Of a stretch of 64,000 nucleotides of DNA, positions 10,850 through 22,318 are shown one piece after another. Source of the DNA: Holothuria scabra. Its lineage: Eukaryota > Echinodermata > Holothuroidea > Aspidochirotida > Holothuriidae. A program made the position numbers and the translations under genes. Numbering within the stretch: position 1 is the stretch's first letter; each line of letters begins with the position of its first letter. The DNA lies in contig CM074187.1 in the NCBI GenBank assembly GCA_037179385.1, positions 47,650,879 to 47,714,878 of the forward strand, in the 5' to 3' direction. The notes beneath the pieces were generated by a model. The model made no database searches, had not been told where the DNA came from, and worked only from the letters and a program-made list of their open reading frames with translations.

Positions 10850-11310
10850 AGCGGATCGAGAGGGGGTGGGCAAGATGACCTCCACTTGAATCAACCAGGA
10901 GGAAAATAAATTAAATGAAAAATTGAGAAAAAAGTAAAAAAAAAAATCATATCTAAACCGCTTATCTTGTGGAACATTTCCGGTATGTAGGATACAATGA
11001 AGCAGTGGCGGCACTGGGATAAAAAAGTGGGGGACAAATAAAGGGCAAAAGAAAATCCTAGGGGACAAAAAAGCGCGAATTCTTGTTCAGCCACTATAAT
11101 TCCGGAACTGACGGGGGGCAACTGGGTCGGGGCAAAGGTTCTGACTGGGGCAAATGCCCCCCCCCCCCTGTGCCGCCACTGCAATGGAGTGCGTATACTC
11201 TGACCTCAATTTGATGAAAACTGAATCATCTCTGACATGCCAACTGTTACCAATACCTCCGTGTTGTAACTAAACTGAACGTCTTTTTAAATGTCTAAAT
11301 TCTGTGTTAA
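10850..11310. repeat. Interspersed repeat I, copy 2 (occupied)
   Basis: Matches 2706-2962 on both sides of an inserted 179-bp hAT-like MITE. The shared landmarks ACATTTCCGGTAT, GAAACTGAATCATC and TAAATGTCTAAATTCTGTGT occur in the same order. The second half also carries about 60 bp that is absent from copy 1. Confidence 0.65.
11003..11181. mobile_element. hAT-like MITE, CAGTGGCGGCAC ends
   Basis: Left end CAGTGGCGGCAC and right end GTGCCGCCACTG form a perfect 12-bp terminal repeat. The 8-bp duplication CAATGAAG (10995-11002) / CAATGGAG (11182-11189) has one mismatch. It is 179 bp with no coding capacity. The related unoccupied copy near 2860 confirms it as an insertion. Confidence 0.88.
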
Positions 11311-12190
11311 AGTAGGGGGTTGCTAGCAATTCCATGGTTAAAGAAATGACTCACATACCTTCAGTTAAACTACAAAAGGACCTTTAAAGCCGTTAAGTAG
11401 AACGTCAACTGAGAACTATTTACGACTCTATGAAAAATCGATCAAAACAAGACAATGTTTGCACCGAAAATGTTCCCAACAGGCGTGTAACAATTAGCTT
11501 ATTTTCTTCATTTACGTGTTTTTTTTTTTTTTTTCAAAATTAAAAATTTAAAAAACGTATCTAACGTGATTAGCTGATTCGACGTTAAATTGAGTACCAC
11601 AAATTCACTTTTTACTTTTCCTCTTCATACAAAAATTTGTTGGAAGCAAAAATTGAACACGGTTATAACCAGCTATATATTGTTGACTGAAGAGCTTGGT
11701 GTGCTCTGGCATTCGAACTCTTTCTGCAAGGCGATGTTCACCGTTACAAGCCACTTTAAATTTACAGAACAAAGAGATAAAGAGTATACAAAAGACTGGC
11801 AAATATTTTGCCAGTATTTTTTGTAATCTTAATTTATCTCTTTATTTTTGTTTCAACAATTTTTAACCGTGTTCCTATTTCTTTCTGAGGACCCATTTTT
11901 CGCACCTAGACCCCGTCAGCCATCCAAGACGTTTTCTTTAAGGGGGTAGGGATTTAGGGGTAGGGGCTTGAAACGACAGGATATAATTTGTTCTAAACAT
12001 GAGAATCGGTAATGCCAGGCTGAAGACCGTAATAACAATACAGTACCATAATACTACACCATACCTCATGTATATAATGACTCTTTTAACTTCCAACATG
12101 ACCAATCCTTCAACTCGATTTTACCTGCATATAGATTATAACTACTATGAATGTCACTTACAGTACATGTCCCCAAGTTTCATGCGAAAC
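11311..12190. other. No recognised feature
   Basis: AT-rich. It includes a T-run near 11519 and opposing short open frames at 11590-11826 without recognisable domains. Confidence 0.4.
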
Positions 12191-13140
12191 CAGTAGCGTA
12201 GCTCGAATTTTTTCCAGTCGGGGGGGGGGGGGCGGTTCCGACTTTGTTTAAAGTGTGAAAATCAACGTGCCAGGAACGTCATTGCTAAACTTTTTTAAAC
12301 AAAGTTTTGAAAATATTGGATTTGTATTTCAACAAATTTAGAATCCTGGGTTTCCTGTAAGGAATGATTTAAAATGTTTGGGGATTATTGGAGAATCTGT
12401 ACTTCCTATTAGGAAACAAGACATTGAACACCGACTGAAGATCGTTGTTACGTGATGTTATCTAAACCATACTCCCTGGCTACTTAAAATAAAATTTTGA
12501 AATTTTGTAAGTACCCTTTTCAGCGTTCAGTCAGATATTTCAAAATCAAGCCTTTTTGGAGGAGATGTGGAGATTTATGAAGCACAACATAACTGTAGTA
12601 GTCACTTGATGCTCTGGTGTCACATAATGGCAGCTTTCCGATTTTTTTTTTCATTTCCACTGCCAGACATTTCAAATCTTTGCTGACTTTTCTGAAAAAT
12701 ATTTGAAAAAACCAGAGCTAATATTGCGGAAAAGTGAATTTCATGAATGAAAAATTAGGGAAACAACACTGACTACTGTGGTGTTTTTTATTTTCTTTCG
12801 TGAAATTAAAAATTCTACATAGTTGACCGGCGGGTATTTCTTGATGACCTAGTGTCATTAGGGATGTGTTATTAGACCTCCCTGGTGTCATATAGGGCGA
12901 ATTTCCGATTTCAATTTCCAGAGCTCTGAAAAGTTTCGGAAACCGATTTTTAGAGTATGAGTATGAGCACTACTGCAACGGGGATTGCATTTTGCGACTC
13001 GAGGAAAAGTCTGCTTTTTTAAACAAATTGACAAGGTGTCAGTATCGGAGAGAGTGTGTGAAAGGAAAGTTTGAAAAACCAGGGAAGTGTTATTAGAAAA
13101 TCGTAAATGACATTTTCCAGGCTTGTAAAAGCAAGGTAGT
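12191..13140. mobile_element. hAT-like family J, copy 1, right end lost
   Basis: Starts CAGTAGCGTAGC followed by a G12 tract. The interior resembles 13918-14779: AAAGTGTGAAAA, then GGAACGT, TTTCCTGTAAGGAA and GAAGATCGTTGTT in the same order. No inverted right end or flanking duplication was found, so the right boundary is approximate. Confidence 0.55.
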
Positions 13141-13525
13141 ATACACAGACATTTCTAACCGGGGTGGGACAACGTGTCACAGGACGGATCTGAGGCCTGG
13201 TGGATAAGTACTAGTCTAAGAGAAGTCTAATCCGTACGCCAAGCCATGGTCGTATATCAGTGAGCCAATTAATTTCATGGAACCGTCTTTGAAAGCGACA
13301 ATTGTGTATCCGACGTTTGTCTAAAGTATTTATTTGTTGATTACTTTGTCCATTGTTTTAGACAGGAATCTCAGCAAACATTGCTCAACAATCCCCAACA
13401 CGACACCTCAACTATGACGACACTGCATTTTGAACCGTCAAATCCTTCGATAGAATGTGAATGTGGAGTTTCAAGGTTTATTATAGTTGGTTGCAGAGGT
13501 TGAAATCTACGTCAGAAGAAACTCA
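13141..13525. other. No recognised feature
   Basis: Spacer between a degraded hAT-like element and a TTAA MITE. No gene is supported. Confidence 0.4.
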
Positions 13526-13529
13526 TTAA

Positions 13530-13890
13530 AGCGTTTCATTGAGTTAATTCATAAAATTAAGCAAATTTTTTCTAGACCTGTTAAGTCTTCTTCTCATACC
13601 CATGACAAATGATCAAACTCATACCCCCATATTCTACATAGAATTTATGAGTGAGTAATTAACAGTTTAATTATGTTTTCAACAATTCTTGACCAGACAC
13701 TTTTCAACAAAGGCCTCCTACGCACAAAACCGTTACAGACCAGGACACCACAAAATTTGGCCAAATTTTAACTTTCTCCGTAACTTTTGGATATGAACCT
13801 TGGTTAATCATACTAATTATCAGCATTGTCATGTAGTAGTGACCCTTTAACACTTTCATTGAGTTACCGATATCAACTCAATGAGCCCCT
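13530..13890 (+). mobile_element. TTAA-type MITE, family B copy 1
   Basis: Left end TTAA (13526-13529) then AAGCG...CATTGAGTT; right end AACTCAATGAGCCCCT followed by TTAT (decayed TTAA). It matches 20645-21008 in the opposite orientation and about 25255-25592 in the same one. Shared landmarks are GCATTGTCATGT, TAGTGACCCTT and CGATATCAAC. Confidence 0.7.
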
Positions 13891-13917
13891 TTATAGGCAG
13901 TCAACACTTATCCCAAA

Positions 13918-14779
13918 CAGTGGAGTAGCGAGACTTTTTTTTCGGGAGGGGTGGGGGAGGGGGTGGGCAAGCACCCAGTTTTTCCGCATTTTCTAAAGTG
14001 TGAAAACTACTTTCAGACTGTATTAGGAACGTAATTTGCGGCTCGCTTGCCGAAAATTTGGGTTCTTTTGAACAAATATTTGTGAATGTGGAGCTTGTAT
14101 GGCAGAGAATAGTTTAGATTCTGAGTTTCCTGTAAGGAAATTGAAAAGTTTGGAGGACCTTGAAACCTGCGTTTCCTACTGCATATATCTGAGATAGCAG
14201 TGAAGATGGAGTGAAGATCGTTGTTGTTACTGGAGTGATCTTCGTTGTCAAGCCAAAAAGGGTTTTAAGTTCACTTCCATCCAAAATTATTTTATGCTCC
14301 TTCTGTCTGTATATTTGTTTTCTGACAATGTGGAAAAACAAATGAATGAACTGTTACATAATATTTTCAAGGGAGTGTGGATTGAATTCCCGAAGACATT
14401 CAAAAAGTTTCCGAACTTTTTTGCCTTTTTTTAGACGAAGTATTTCAGAATCAAGAGCCTACATATTGAAGAAAATTTATAGGGAAGAGGCACTTTAGCG
14501 GCTCGGAAAAGTTTAACACTCGATTGATTTATGAGCTAGAACCTACCCCATTACAGATCGTAATTTGGTGCGAGCAAAGCGCTCAGAAAATTTGGCCCTT
14601 TTAATACAAATAATTTCAAACAGAGCTTTCACTTGTAAGAATTCGGAATTTTATGGAGGAAAGGTTAAGAAAACCGCACTGTAGTTGACTGGACTAGTCT
14701 CATGAGGCAAAATTTCGAATTTTTCACTTTTTCGAGCCAGGGGGCAATCGCCCCCTGTCCCCCTGTAGCTACGCCACTA
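13918..14779. mobile_element. hAT-like family J, copy 2, inserted into a family A MITE
   Basis: Left end CAGTGGAGTAGC; right end GTAGCTACGCCACTA. The flanking 8-mers ATCCCAAA (13910-13917) and ACCCCAAA (14780-14787) differ by one base. Both match the CCCCAAAC word at the left end of family A, so this element split a family A copy. It is 862 bp and non-coding. Confidence 0.78.
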
Positions 14780-15055
14780 ACCCCAAACTACAATTTTTGT
14801 AGCAGTCTAAAGAAATCCTCAATTGGCAGAGTTCTTTGATTGAAAGCAAGTTCAAAACATGCACTATAGCTCATATTACACGACATGTACCGAGCTGAGA
14901 GTTTCTTTTATTTTACTTTGGGGTCTTGTATACTCACCCTGAAGCAATGAACTGAGATTGTGCCTGGATGAGACTGAATTTTAGACAGTTGTGGGAGGGG
15001 CTTAAGTTAGTAGGTTAACATGATTGGAATGAAAGATAACAAACTAAAAGGGTTA
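14780..15055. mobile_element. TTAA-type MITE, family A copy 2 (left end displaced)
   Basis: CCCCAAACTACAATTTTTG, the TTCTTTGATTG block, GAAGCAATGAACTGAGATTG and GGGAGGGGCTTAAGT align with family A. Its first bases lie left of 13918, separated by the family J insertion. The right end is degraded. Confidence 0.65.
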
Positions 15056-15289
15056 GTGTAGTGACTACTAGCTTTATTGGTTATGATATGGGTTAAGTTT
15101 GTGATCTTAACATTTTGTGACACCTTCAGTCTCCAAGGAGCACGGCTGCTCCAGTGAGTTACCTTCGTAGCTAGTAGGTGTCGAATGTGTATGCCACTTT
15201 TTCACGTACATAATATGATTCGTTTTCGGTCAAAATATTCAGGTGCCCTCCGCGCAAAGTGATAATGAATCTTCGCTTAGATGGTCTCC
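15056..15289. other. No recognised feature
   Basis: Short spacer between two family A copies with no supported gene. Confidence 0.4.
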
Positions 15290-15585
15290 CACAATTCTAA
15301 TTACCCAAACTACAATTTTTGTTTTTGAAATTTTGATTTGGTTCAGCTCTTTGATTGACAGCTAGTTCACACAATGCAAAGAACCATACTGTAGCTAATA
15401 TTACACAGCCTGTACTGTACTTAGAGCGTTTTCATTACACATTGGGGTCTTGCTTTTATACTCACCATGAAGCAATAACTGAGGATAAACATGTCTGGAT
15501 GAGGATTTAATTCAAACAGATGTGGGAGGGACTTAAATAATTAGGTTAGGGGAATTATAACTGTTTCGGTGAGATGATCAGACCT
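15290..15585. mobile_element. TTAA-type MITE, family A copy 3
   Basis: Family A landmarks CCAAACTACAATTTTTG, CAGCTCTTTGATTGACAGCTA and TGAAGCAATAACTGAGG are present, with a right end ACCT followed by TTAA (15586-15589). The left terminus is eroded. A fragment of another family A right half lies at about 15715-15790 (GGGAGGGGCTTAAGTAACAAGG). Confidence 0.65.
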
Positions 15586-15967
15586 TTAAAATTACACCGA
15601 AATGCGCGATTTTCAAGCTGAATGCTTGAGAATTGACAGCCCAGAGAACAGCCTTTACCAGCAAATCGAACTAACCATGCTATAGTAATGTTAACATACA
15701 TGCATTGAAGAGGAATTTCGGACAATGGGAGGGGCTTAAGTAACAAGGTTTTTGAGAATTGGTACTTTGGGGTGAGCCAATTGGGCATTTATGAACAAAG
15801 GGTTTGCAGTTAAGTTGTAAATGGTTGTCGACCACAAACTGTAAAATCTTAAGTATTACCTTTAGGCTAATGGTACTGGAAATGCATTTTTAATAGCTAA
15901 GAAAGATTGCCATTAGCCTACATTGTATTATGACCAGGATTTAGCAAAATGAAACCTTATTGTAATT

Positions 15968-16328
15968 CAGGCCCGTAGCCAGTCCATGTGGAGGGGGTGG
16001 GTCTTTTTACCAAAATGTGGACCTTTTTCCAAATACGGAGGCGGCTGGCGCGTGCCGTAAGCATGCATTTACTAGGGGTCCGGGGCATGCTTCCCCGGAA
16101 AAGTTTGAAATCTGCAGATCTCATGCAATCTGGAGTATTTTAGAGGACCTTTTCCCCGAGGAATTCTACACAGTACACCACTTAAAGAAGTGAACGAAAA
16201 TTCGTCCTCAATATGTCAAGAAAAAAATATTTCATAGCTGACCCTTCAAACACATGGCTGGAAAAATGGACCTCCCTCAAGTTGGGGTGGGTCGTTCGAA
16301 CGCTCCGACCCCCCTGGCTACGGGCCTG
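15968..16328. mobile_element. MITE with CAGGCCCGTAGCCAG ends
   Basis: Left end CAGGCCCGTAGCCAG and right end CTGGCTACGGGCCTG form a perfect 15-bp terminal repeat. The pentamer TAATT flanks both sides (15963-15967 and 16329-16333); a longer original duplication may have decayed. The end sequence resembles hAT-like elements, but superfamily is uncertain. It is 361 bp and non-coding. Confidence 0.75.
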
Positions 16329-17208
16329 TAATTATTGTATATAGTGCTGATAACGCTTGTTCCTTGAAACTATTATACGATAAAATCTCAGCAGAGATCT
16401 CAGAGGAGAAAAAGCATACGTCCATTGAACTTTATTTTTCACTGAGAAACAAGTTCTTCGCATAGTACCTCGACACGTAATGGGATTTAAAATTTTTTTC
16501 TAAAAGTCCCCACGACTCTCTGGCGAAGAGCCAAGGGGCGAAAACCAAAGGATTACTCCCGGAGGAGTTCTGCTCCCTTAAGGAGCTTAACGTCCCAAAT
16601 GGACAAGTACGCCCTCCAAAGGGCAAACACTGAGTGGTCCTGCTCTAGACTGGCTGAATAGAACAGAAGGGATTTAAAATACGTTTTCAGAAAAAAAATT
16701 ATCAAACCCTACCGTACACCGTGTATAATTCCTAAATAATTATATATGAAATCTATCCAATCACAACAATCTACTGAAGGCTGCCTGATTTTTATTACCC
16801 GGAAAAATGGGTATTAAAAGGTGCCCCCCCCCAAAAAAAAAAAAAAATTGTTTCAAAACAAGGTTAGGGTTATATCTTGGGCCTGTTGGTTAGTCAGTAG
16901 AGGAGTTTTACGGCCCAGGTTTCCAACCAATTTGTTCAAGTCGAGCCGGCCACGGCCTTTTTGGGTAGATGCGCACTGTTTAACAAGGTGTTTCTTGATT
17001 GGCTGTTGCCATTGAATTGTATCGATTTTATTCTTTGTTCAGGTTAGGGATTAGGGTAATCGTTAGCCAGTTAGGAAATTTGTGCACACCCCCCCCCCTC
17101 CCCACCTTCTTCCAGTTGCGACTCACTGCTTTTTTTCCATTCTATTGCTTATGCTGAGCACAAAGCACAATGGCAGTCATGTTTGAGTAGAGTGTGGTCT
17201 ATTCCCAA
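16329..17208. other. No gene; series of short hairpins at 16518-16624
   Basis: Five consecutive 4-5 bp stems with 4-6 nt loops occur at 16518-16530, 16555-16568, 16572-16586, 16592-16604 and 16611-16624. The rest includes an A13 tract near 16836 and C-runs near 17089. No gene was recognised. Confidence 0.4.
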
Positions 17209-18249
17209 CAGTGGCGTAGCCACGGGGGGCCTGGGGGGCCTAGGCACCCCCAGATTTTCTTCAGGCCTCCCCAGATTCTTTGCGTACTGATAAAGTAATT
17301 GAAAAAAAATAAAATGTTTGAACGGAAATAAACTTTGAAGTATATCCTTCAAAACAGTAAATAAATAAAATGTGTAAAGATTAAAAAAAAACATGGATGA
17401 ATGTGTGTAAAACACATTTTGTGCGCACGTATGAAATCAAGTAATAACTTCAAAATGCCTACTTTCACTAAAGTGGATACCGTTTGTGATCTGCACCGTC
17501 GTTTATTGCATTTCACTTCGAAGTCTCGACGACAAACTTTAATGTGACTTTGTTAGGTTAAGACCCTTTCTGCCTTTCGGATTGCTGATTGATTTACTGA
17601 AAATAAGGCAATCATACACTGGAGACCATTCTTACACGATCATTCCTATACTTTATCATACCCAAAATATGCCGAAAGCAGGTGAGGTAAGGTACTGCCT
17701 TCGGATAATTCTTCCCTTCCATCCTTAACAAGTAGGCCTACGTCGTGCCTCACTCCTGCCCATGACAAGTGCCACTGTAGGACGATTTTTTCGACAAGTC
17801 CTCTTTTTATTAGTTGGCACTGGCGTCCGGGGGATTTGTAAAATGTCCACAAGGTCCGGATTTCATGTGTTTCCCACATGATCCGTACTTCTGTTTGCGG
17901 TTCAATTATTCTGAGAGATTTATTCGTAGTATTTTAATTTTGACTATGTAATGTACCTATGAACAAATACTGCACCATTTTGCTAATTGTTTCTTTGGCA
18001 GTATGTATGTCTCTTGTAAAATCTCTACAAAAACTAAAAATATTTTGATATTTTTCATGCTTCCCAAAAAGGGAAAATCCTAAAACTTAGGCCTGTACTC
18101 AGTTCAAAGTTTTGCCAAACATAGCACCATTTTGCATCTAGAAAGAAAGTTTCTCAGAGGGGGACACAACTACTTTTGGTTTTCCTGTTAAAGGGTAAGG
18201 TACTGCCTGAGGTAAGCTGAAATCCATTCAAATATTGGCGCATTTGCGG

Positions 18250-18367
18250 CTGGGTACATCCAGTTTAAAACACGTGGGAAGTGCCATTTCCGGCCATCTG
18301 GAGGGGTTTTAAAGCCCAAAATTTTCTTGTACGCTCCGCGCCAACTGATGGTGGCGCTCCGCTTAGA
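18250..18367 (-). repeat. E module copy in hAT-like element (first)
   Basis: GTGCCATTTCCGGCCATCTGG, AAAATTTTCTTGTACGCTCC and GCGCCAACTGATGGTGGCGC form the reverse orientation of the E module. It is nearly identical to the copy at 18589, about 339 bp downstream, suggesting a recent internal duplication. Confidence 0.75.
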
Positions 18368-18588
18368 TTCAGATATTGCCGCTTTTGCGATCTACGTCCT
18401 TCTGATATTTTTAATTTTTCCCAAGGGAAAGGGAGATACCGGTTCCTTTTAGTCTCATCCCCCAGGCCACAGATCAGAAGTGCCCAGTTTCGGGGGCCCT
18501 AAAAAGTGTATGTATTACCAATTTTCATAGATTGATTTTTTATTCTAATTATTTGAGAAGTCGCAGACATGAGATTCGTATTTCAAGG

Positions 18589-18707
18589 CTGGATACATCC
18601 AGCCTAAAACACCTGGGAAGTGCCGTTTCCGGCCATCTGGAGGGGTTTAAAAGTCCAAAATTTTCTTGTACGCTCCGCGCCAACTGATGGTGGCGCTCCG
18701 CTTAGAT
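18589..18707 (-). repeat. E module copy in hAT-like element (second)
   Basis: Almost identical to 18250-18367, including CGCTCCGCGCCAACTGATGG, with a few substitutions such as GTGCCGTTTCC. Confidence 0.75.
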
Positions 18708-18804
18708 AGTCTTGCCGTGTCTGACCCTCGGAGGTACCAGCCCCCCCCCACTTGTTCCCTAGGCCCCCCAAAAATCGCATCCTGGCTACGCCACTGATTC
18801 CAAA

Positions 18805-19417
18805 GAAGTTGTTTGGTACATTATAATAAGCGAGTTTTGTAATTCTTTTCGGTGGCTCTGCACATGCGCACATCCTCCAAATCGTCGGGATAAAAACCGA
18901 TCCCGCACCTGCAACATGTGTTCCAAAATTTGAGTTTACATTAAAATTTGGTGACATCATTCTTTCTTGATCCAACCATTTAATATAAGGAGAAATCATA
19001 AGTGCGGTGGAGATATTTAGCCTTAATTGCCTTGTTGGTGTAAAAAACGTTATTTTTAATTTGCTGTTAGGTAGGGCTTAGTTTCTACATTCGTTCGGGT
19101 TGGGTGTATTCAGAGTTATGCCTTGTGTTGTAAGCACGTACTTCACGAAAACAAGGAACGCCGTGCTATCATGTGCTGAGCTCTGTTTGTATATTCCACG
19201 CTGTGCCCCACAATTCCATGCACCAAACGAATTACCGAACTAGCTTATTAACAATAGTATTTGACATTTGAAAATTTGCGGCCAATAAGTTTTCAAATTA
19301 TGGGTAAAACTGTTGCAAGCAAGTACGTCGTTCAAAATTCTAACTTTTTGTCCAACTAATAGATGTAAAACGTGGACATTTGTAAGCATTTGCATGAAGA
19401 AATGCGGCCTTTCAACA
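18805..19417. other. No recognised feature
   Basis: No supported gene or repeat. A short family B right-end fragment (AATATCAACTCAATATGCCC) precedes the next MITE at about 19430-19455. Confidence 0.4.
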
Positions 19418-19463
19418 CTCCTCTTGAATATCAATATCAACTCAATATGCCCTTTTAACTTAA

Positions 19464-19760
19464 AGGTTCAATCCCCCTGCCCCAAACTACAATTCTTGCT
19501 GGGGTTTACAAAAGTTCTCAATTGGCTAAGCTCTTTGATTGACAGCTAATTCAAACAATGCAGAGTACCAAAGCTTATACTACATATCATGAACTGTACT
19601 GAGAGTGTTTTGATTATACACATGGTGCTTTTCTATACTCACCCTGAAGCAATAAACTGAGATTGTGTCGGCATGAGGCTGGATTTCAGACAATTGTGGG
19701 AGGGGCTTAAGTAAGAAGGTTAGGAGAATTGATACTGTTTGGGGTGAGAGAATTGGACCT
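19464..19760. mobile_element. TTAA-type MITE, family A copy 4 (best preserved)
   Basis: Intact TTAA on both sides (19460-19463 and 19761-19764). The left end AGGTTCAAT and right end ATTGGACCT are inverted relatives, followed inward by CCCCAAAC / GTTTGGGG. It is 297 bp and non-coding. This is the copy that best defines family A boundaries. Confidence 0.82.
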
Positions 19761-19764
19761 TTAA

Positions 19765-20640
19765 GCTGCAAGATGATGTTCCTTGCCATGAATTCTAATG
19801 TGACTGTTGAACTGTCCTGATCTTATGCCTTTAGGTAATCTAGGACCGTCGCAAATGTAGTTTTTCAGAAACGAAACTTTCTGCCAGGTCTATGCCAAGG
19901 TGCATGGGGCAAAGCCCCTTGGAAAATTTGGTGCCTCGAGAAGAACAAAAAATTGTTATAGTCGCTATTGCACTGAGGTACGTTTCGCCCCCTTGAAAAT
20001 ATTTCGCCTCCTTGGAATATTACGCTCCTTTTCAGAAACTTGTCTGACTAAGAGTTCGTTTTGCTACCTCGCAAAACCCAAAAATTTTAAAGAGAAGAGG
20101 TCGTATAATTTTATGGTACTCCTCAAATGGACACCTACACCACGGCAATTTTTTAGTAGAATTATTGAACAAAATAAATTAGTGTAAAATACAAGCGCAT
20201 ATATAGCACCTTCCAGAACCAACCAATTTATCAGAAACTATTCCGTTAACCTCCATCTAACGAACTCGACAGCCATGAGCTGGTTGGTGGCGGTACATGG
20301 GTTCAAATTTATAGTATTGCGGTCAATACAGACTCCGTTGCTTACATTTATTCTGTGCCCTAATGGGGAATTTCTTTAGACTGTTAGGTAAACAGATGAT
20401 TTGGTTTCACTTGGCAGAAAAATGCCTTGATAAGATACCGAAGAGCGCACCAAAAGCCAACTGTTTAATGGGAGAAGAGCAGCGGCGTCGATCCTGGGGA
20501 CAGAGGAGAACACTGCCCCCTAATAAAAAATATTGAGAAACATATTGCTTCCCCCCCCCCCCAATATTTCACGGAGATAAAAAGCAAAAAACAGGCTGGA
20601 TTAGCAAAACAAAACATTGTGGAATACAGATGACTTCATC
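19765..20640. other. No recognised gene
   Basis: Includes a C14 tract near 20551. The segment near 20270-20320 has a GGTTCAAATTT word like an RNA polymerase III B box, but no matching A box, tail or duplication, so no SINE is called. Confidence 0.4.
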
Positions 20641-20644
20641 TTAA

Positions 20645-21008
20645 AAAGGCTCATTGAGTCGATATCGATTGCTTAATGAGAGTCTCAAAGGGTCAATATC
20701 ACATGACAATGCCTATAGTTAGCATAACAAGTCATGGTTGTTAGTCAAAAAGTCACAGAAAACGTTAAATTTTGAATTTTCTAGTGCCCTAACTTGTAAC
20801 GGTTTGTACATAATTTGAAAAGTGCCTGGTCACGAATTTTTGAAAACGGACTTGGACCGTTAATTACTCACTCATAAAATAGTTATTTGTATGTACTATG
20901 TAGGGTATGGGGATTGTCTAAGTTTGACCATTTGTCATTGGTATGTGAAGAAAACTAAACAGGTTTGGAAAAAATGTTGAATTTCATGAACCAACTCAAT
21001 GAGCCGCT
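20645..21008 (-). mobile_element. TTAA-type MITE, family B copy 2
   Basis: TTAA on both sides (20641-20644 and 21009-21012). Ends GGCTCATTGAGT and ACTCAATGAGCC form an imperfect terminal repeat. It is the reverse orientation of the copies at 13530 and 25255. It is 364 bp and non-coding. Confidence 0.8.
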
Positions 21009-21012
21009 TTAA

Positions 21013-22310
21013 AGAATAGTCTATTTGAGCCTTTTAAACGGATTGCGCCATATATTTAACAATGTTTTGTTTATGTGCGTGTCGATGTTTGTGTGAATGC
21101 GTGTTTATTTGTTCACGTATTCGTATGCGTTAACGTTCGTGTGGGCGGATTGTTTTAGGACGAATCAGGTCTGGGACATGAAATTTTTTGACCAACAATC
21201 CACAAACCAGATAGCCCGAGGGGCGGACGAACTTTTTTCGTCCAGCTTATCGCTATAAAAAATCAACAGCAGCTTAAGGGGATCGCTGCCACAGAGGCGT
21301 TACGCAGGCTACAAACCAGATTGACACCGATGGAGTTGAGGATATAGATGCAAGCCTGAGGACCATAAAGTACTTCGTCTTTCTAATGTACCTCACCGTG
21401 ACCTCTTGCATTACCCTTCATACTCTCAATCCAACCCCAGTGATCGACCATGAGGCTCCTTAACTTTAACACAGAGACAGCGAATTCACCTCTGAGAGAT
21501 TGTCTTTGTCCGAGTTCGCTCTCTTGACACAGATGACGTTCACTAGACATAAATGACGTCACATGCAGACCCTACCACAGCTGGTTTTTAAGATGACGTC
21601 ATCAAATATCGAGCGGTTCTCACGCACTGACTCATTTGCTGTGAAAAGGACATCAATCGAAGGACCATGAATCGATCATGACTACACTTCGCACAGTAGA
21701 TTTCAGCGGGGAACATTTAAACAGTTCCCTGATTATGATTAGTCTTCCATATGGTTACAGCAAGGGTAGTTCTTTCGTACTTTCTCCCGTTCCGCCAAGT
21801 TTGACGTCAGAAAGGTTAGTATGAATGAAGGGACGTGTGAAAACCACGTTTCGCTCGGTCATAGTACACAGAAATTAATTAGGTGTTCATCATGGAACTG
21901 ATTATGGTGGCAGCTTCATGATGGAAGTATGCGGTCTTTCTCTATGTAAAAAGAATACATGCACATGTTTTGCTCACATATTAAAAATCGTGAGTGGCAT
22001 AAACTGAAACAAGAAGACTTGCAGAGAATATTGGCGTCTTGAAAGTTTGTAGTGCATGGTTGTAACGTGTCTACTGCTCCACCTGCTGGGGGTAGTAGAG
22101 CGGACCATGAGGCAAACTTAATGGGCAGTTAATTTGCGTAGGCCCTTTCAGTCAGTGGCTACCGCTTCCTTAGGCTACCGTCATCCCGTTGGTTTTTGGT
22201 AGCAAACAACTAATTCAGTATTCTTTCTCGGAGAAATATTAAGTTGACTGACAAACATGGGGGATATATGGTTCCCCATCATGACTGTCGGGCATGAATC
22301 ATGCAATCAA
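21013..22310. other. No gene recognised; CRE-like cluster inside
   Basis: Apart from the TGACGTCA sites described separately, this 1.3-kb stretch has no recognised repeat. Its base composition is less AT-biased than its surroundings, which would suit a regulatory region or old unique DNA. No exon with a family motif was found. Confidence 0.4.
21534..21809. promoter_or_regulatory. Cluster of CRE/ATF-type palindromes
   Basis: Perfect TGACGTCA sites occur at 21554-21561, 21594-21601 and 21802-21809, with a half-site variant TGACGTT at 21534-21540. TGACGTCA is the consensus for CREB/ATF-family bZIP proteins. No TATA box, initiator or exon is recognised nearby, so enhancer or promoter activity is only inferred. 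Confidence 0.4.
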
Positions 22311-22318
22311 CACCCAAT

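Larger units (their letters stand above)
17209..18796. mobile_element. hAT-like element, CAGTGGCGTAGCCA ends
   Basis: Left end CAGTGGCGTAGCCA and right end TGGCTACGCCACTG form a perfect 14-bp terminal repeat. Flanking 8-mers ATTCCCAA (17201-17208) and ATTCCAAA (18797-18804) differ at one base. Both ends have G/C-rich subterminal tracts. It carries two E-module copies and no transposase frame. At 1.6 kb it may contain a further, undelimited nested element. Confidence 0.78.

Noticed and set aside
10604..11068. 154-residue minus-strand frame as a gene
   Set aside because: It spans the end of repeat I and a hAT-like MITE, is hydrophobic by composition and has no domain.
20270..20320. Possible tRNA or SINE
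   Set aside because: Only a B-box-like GGTTCAAATTT is present. No A box at proper spacing, cloverleaf, tail or duplication.
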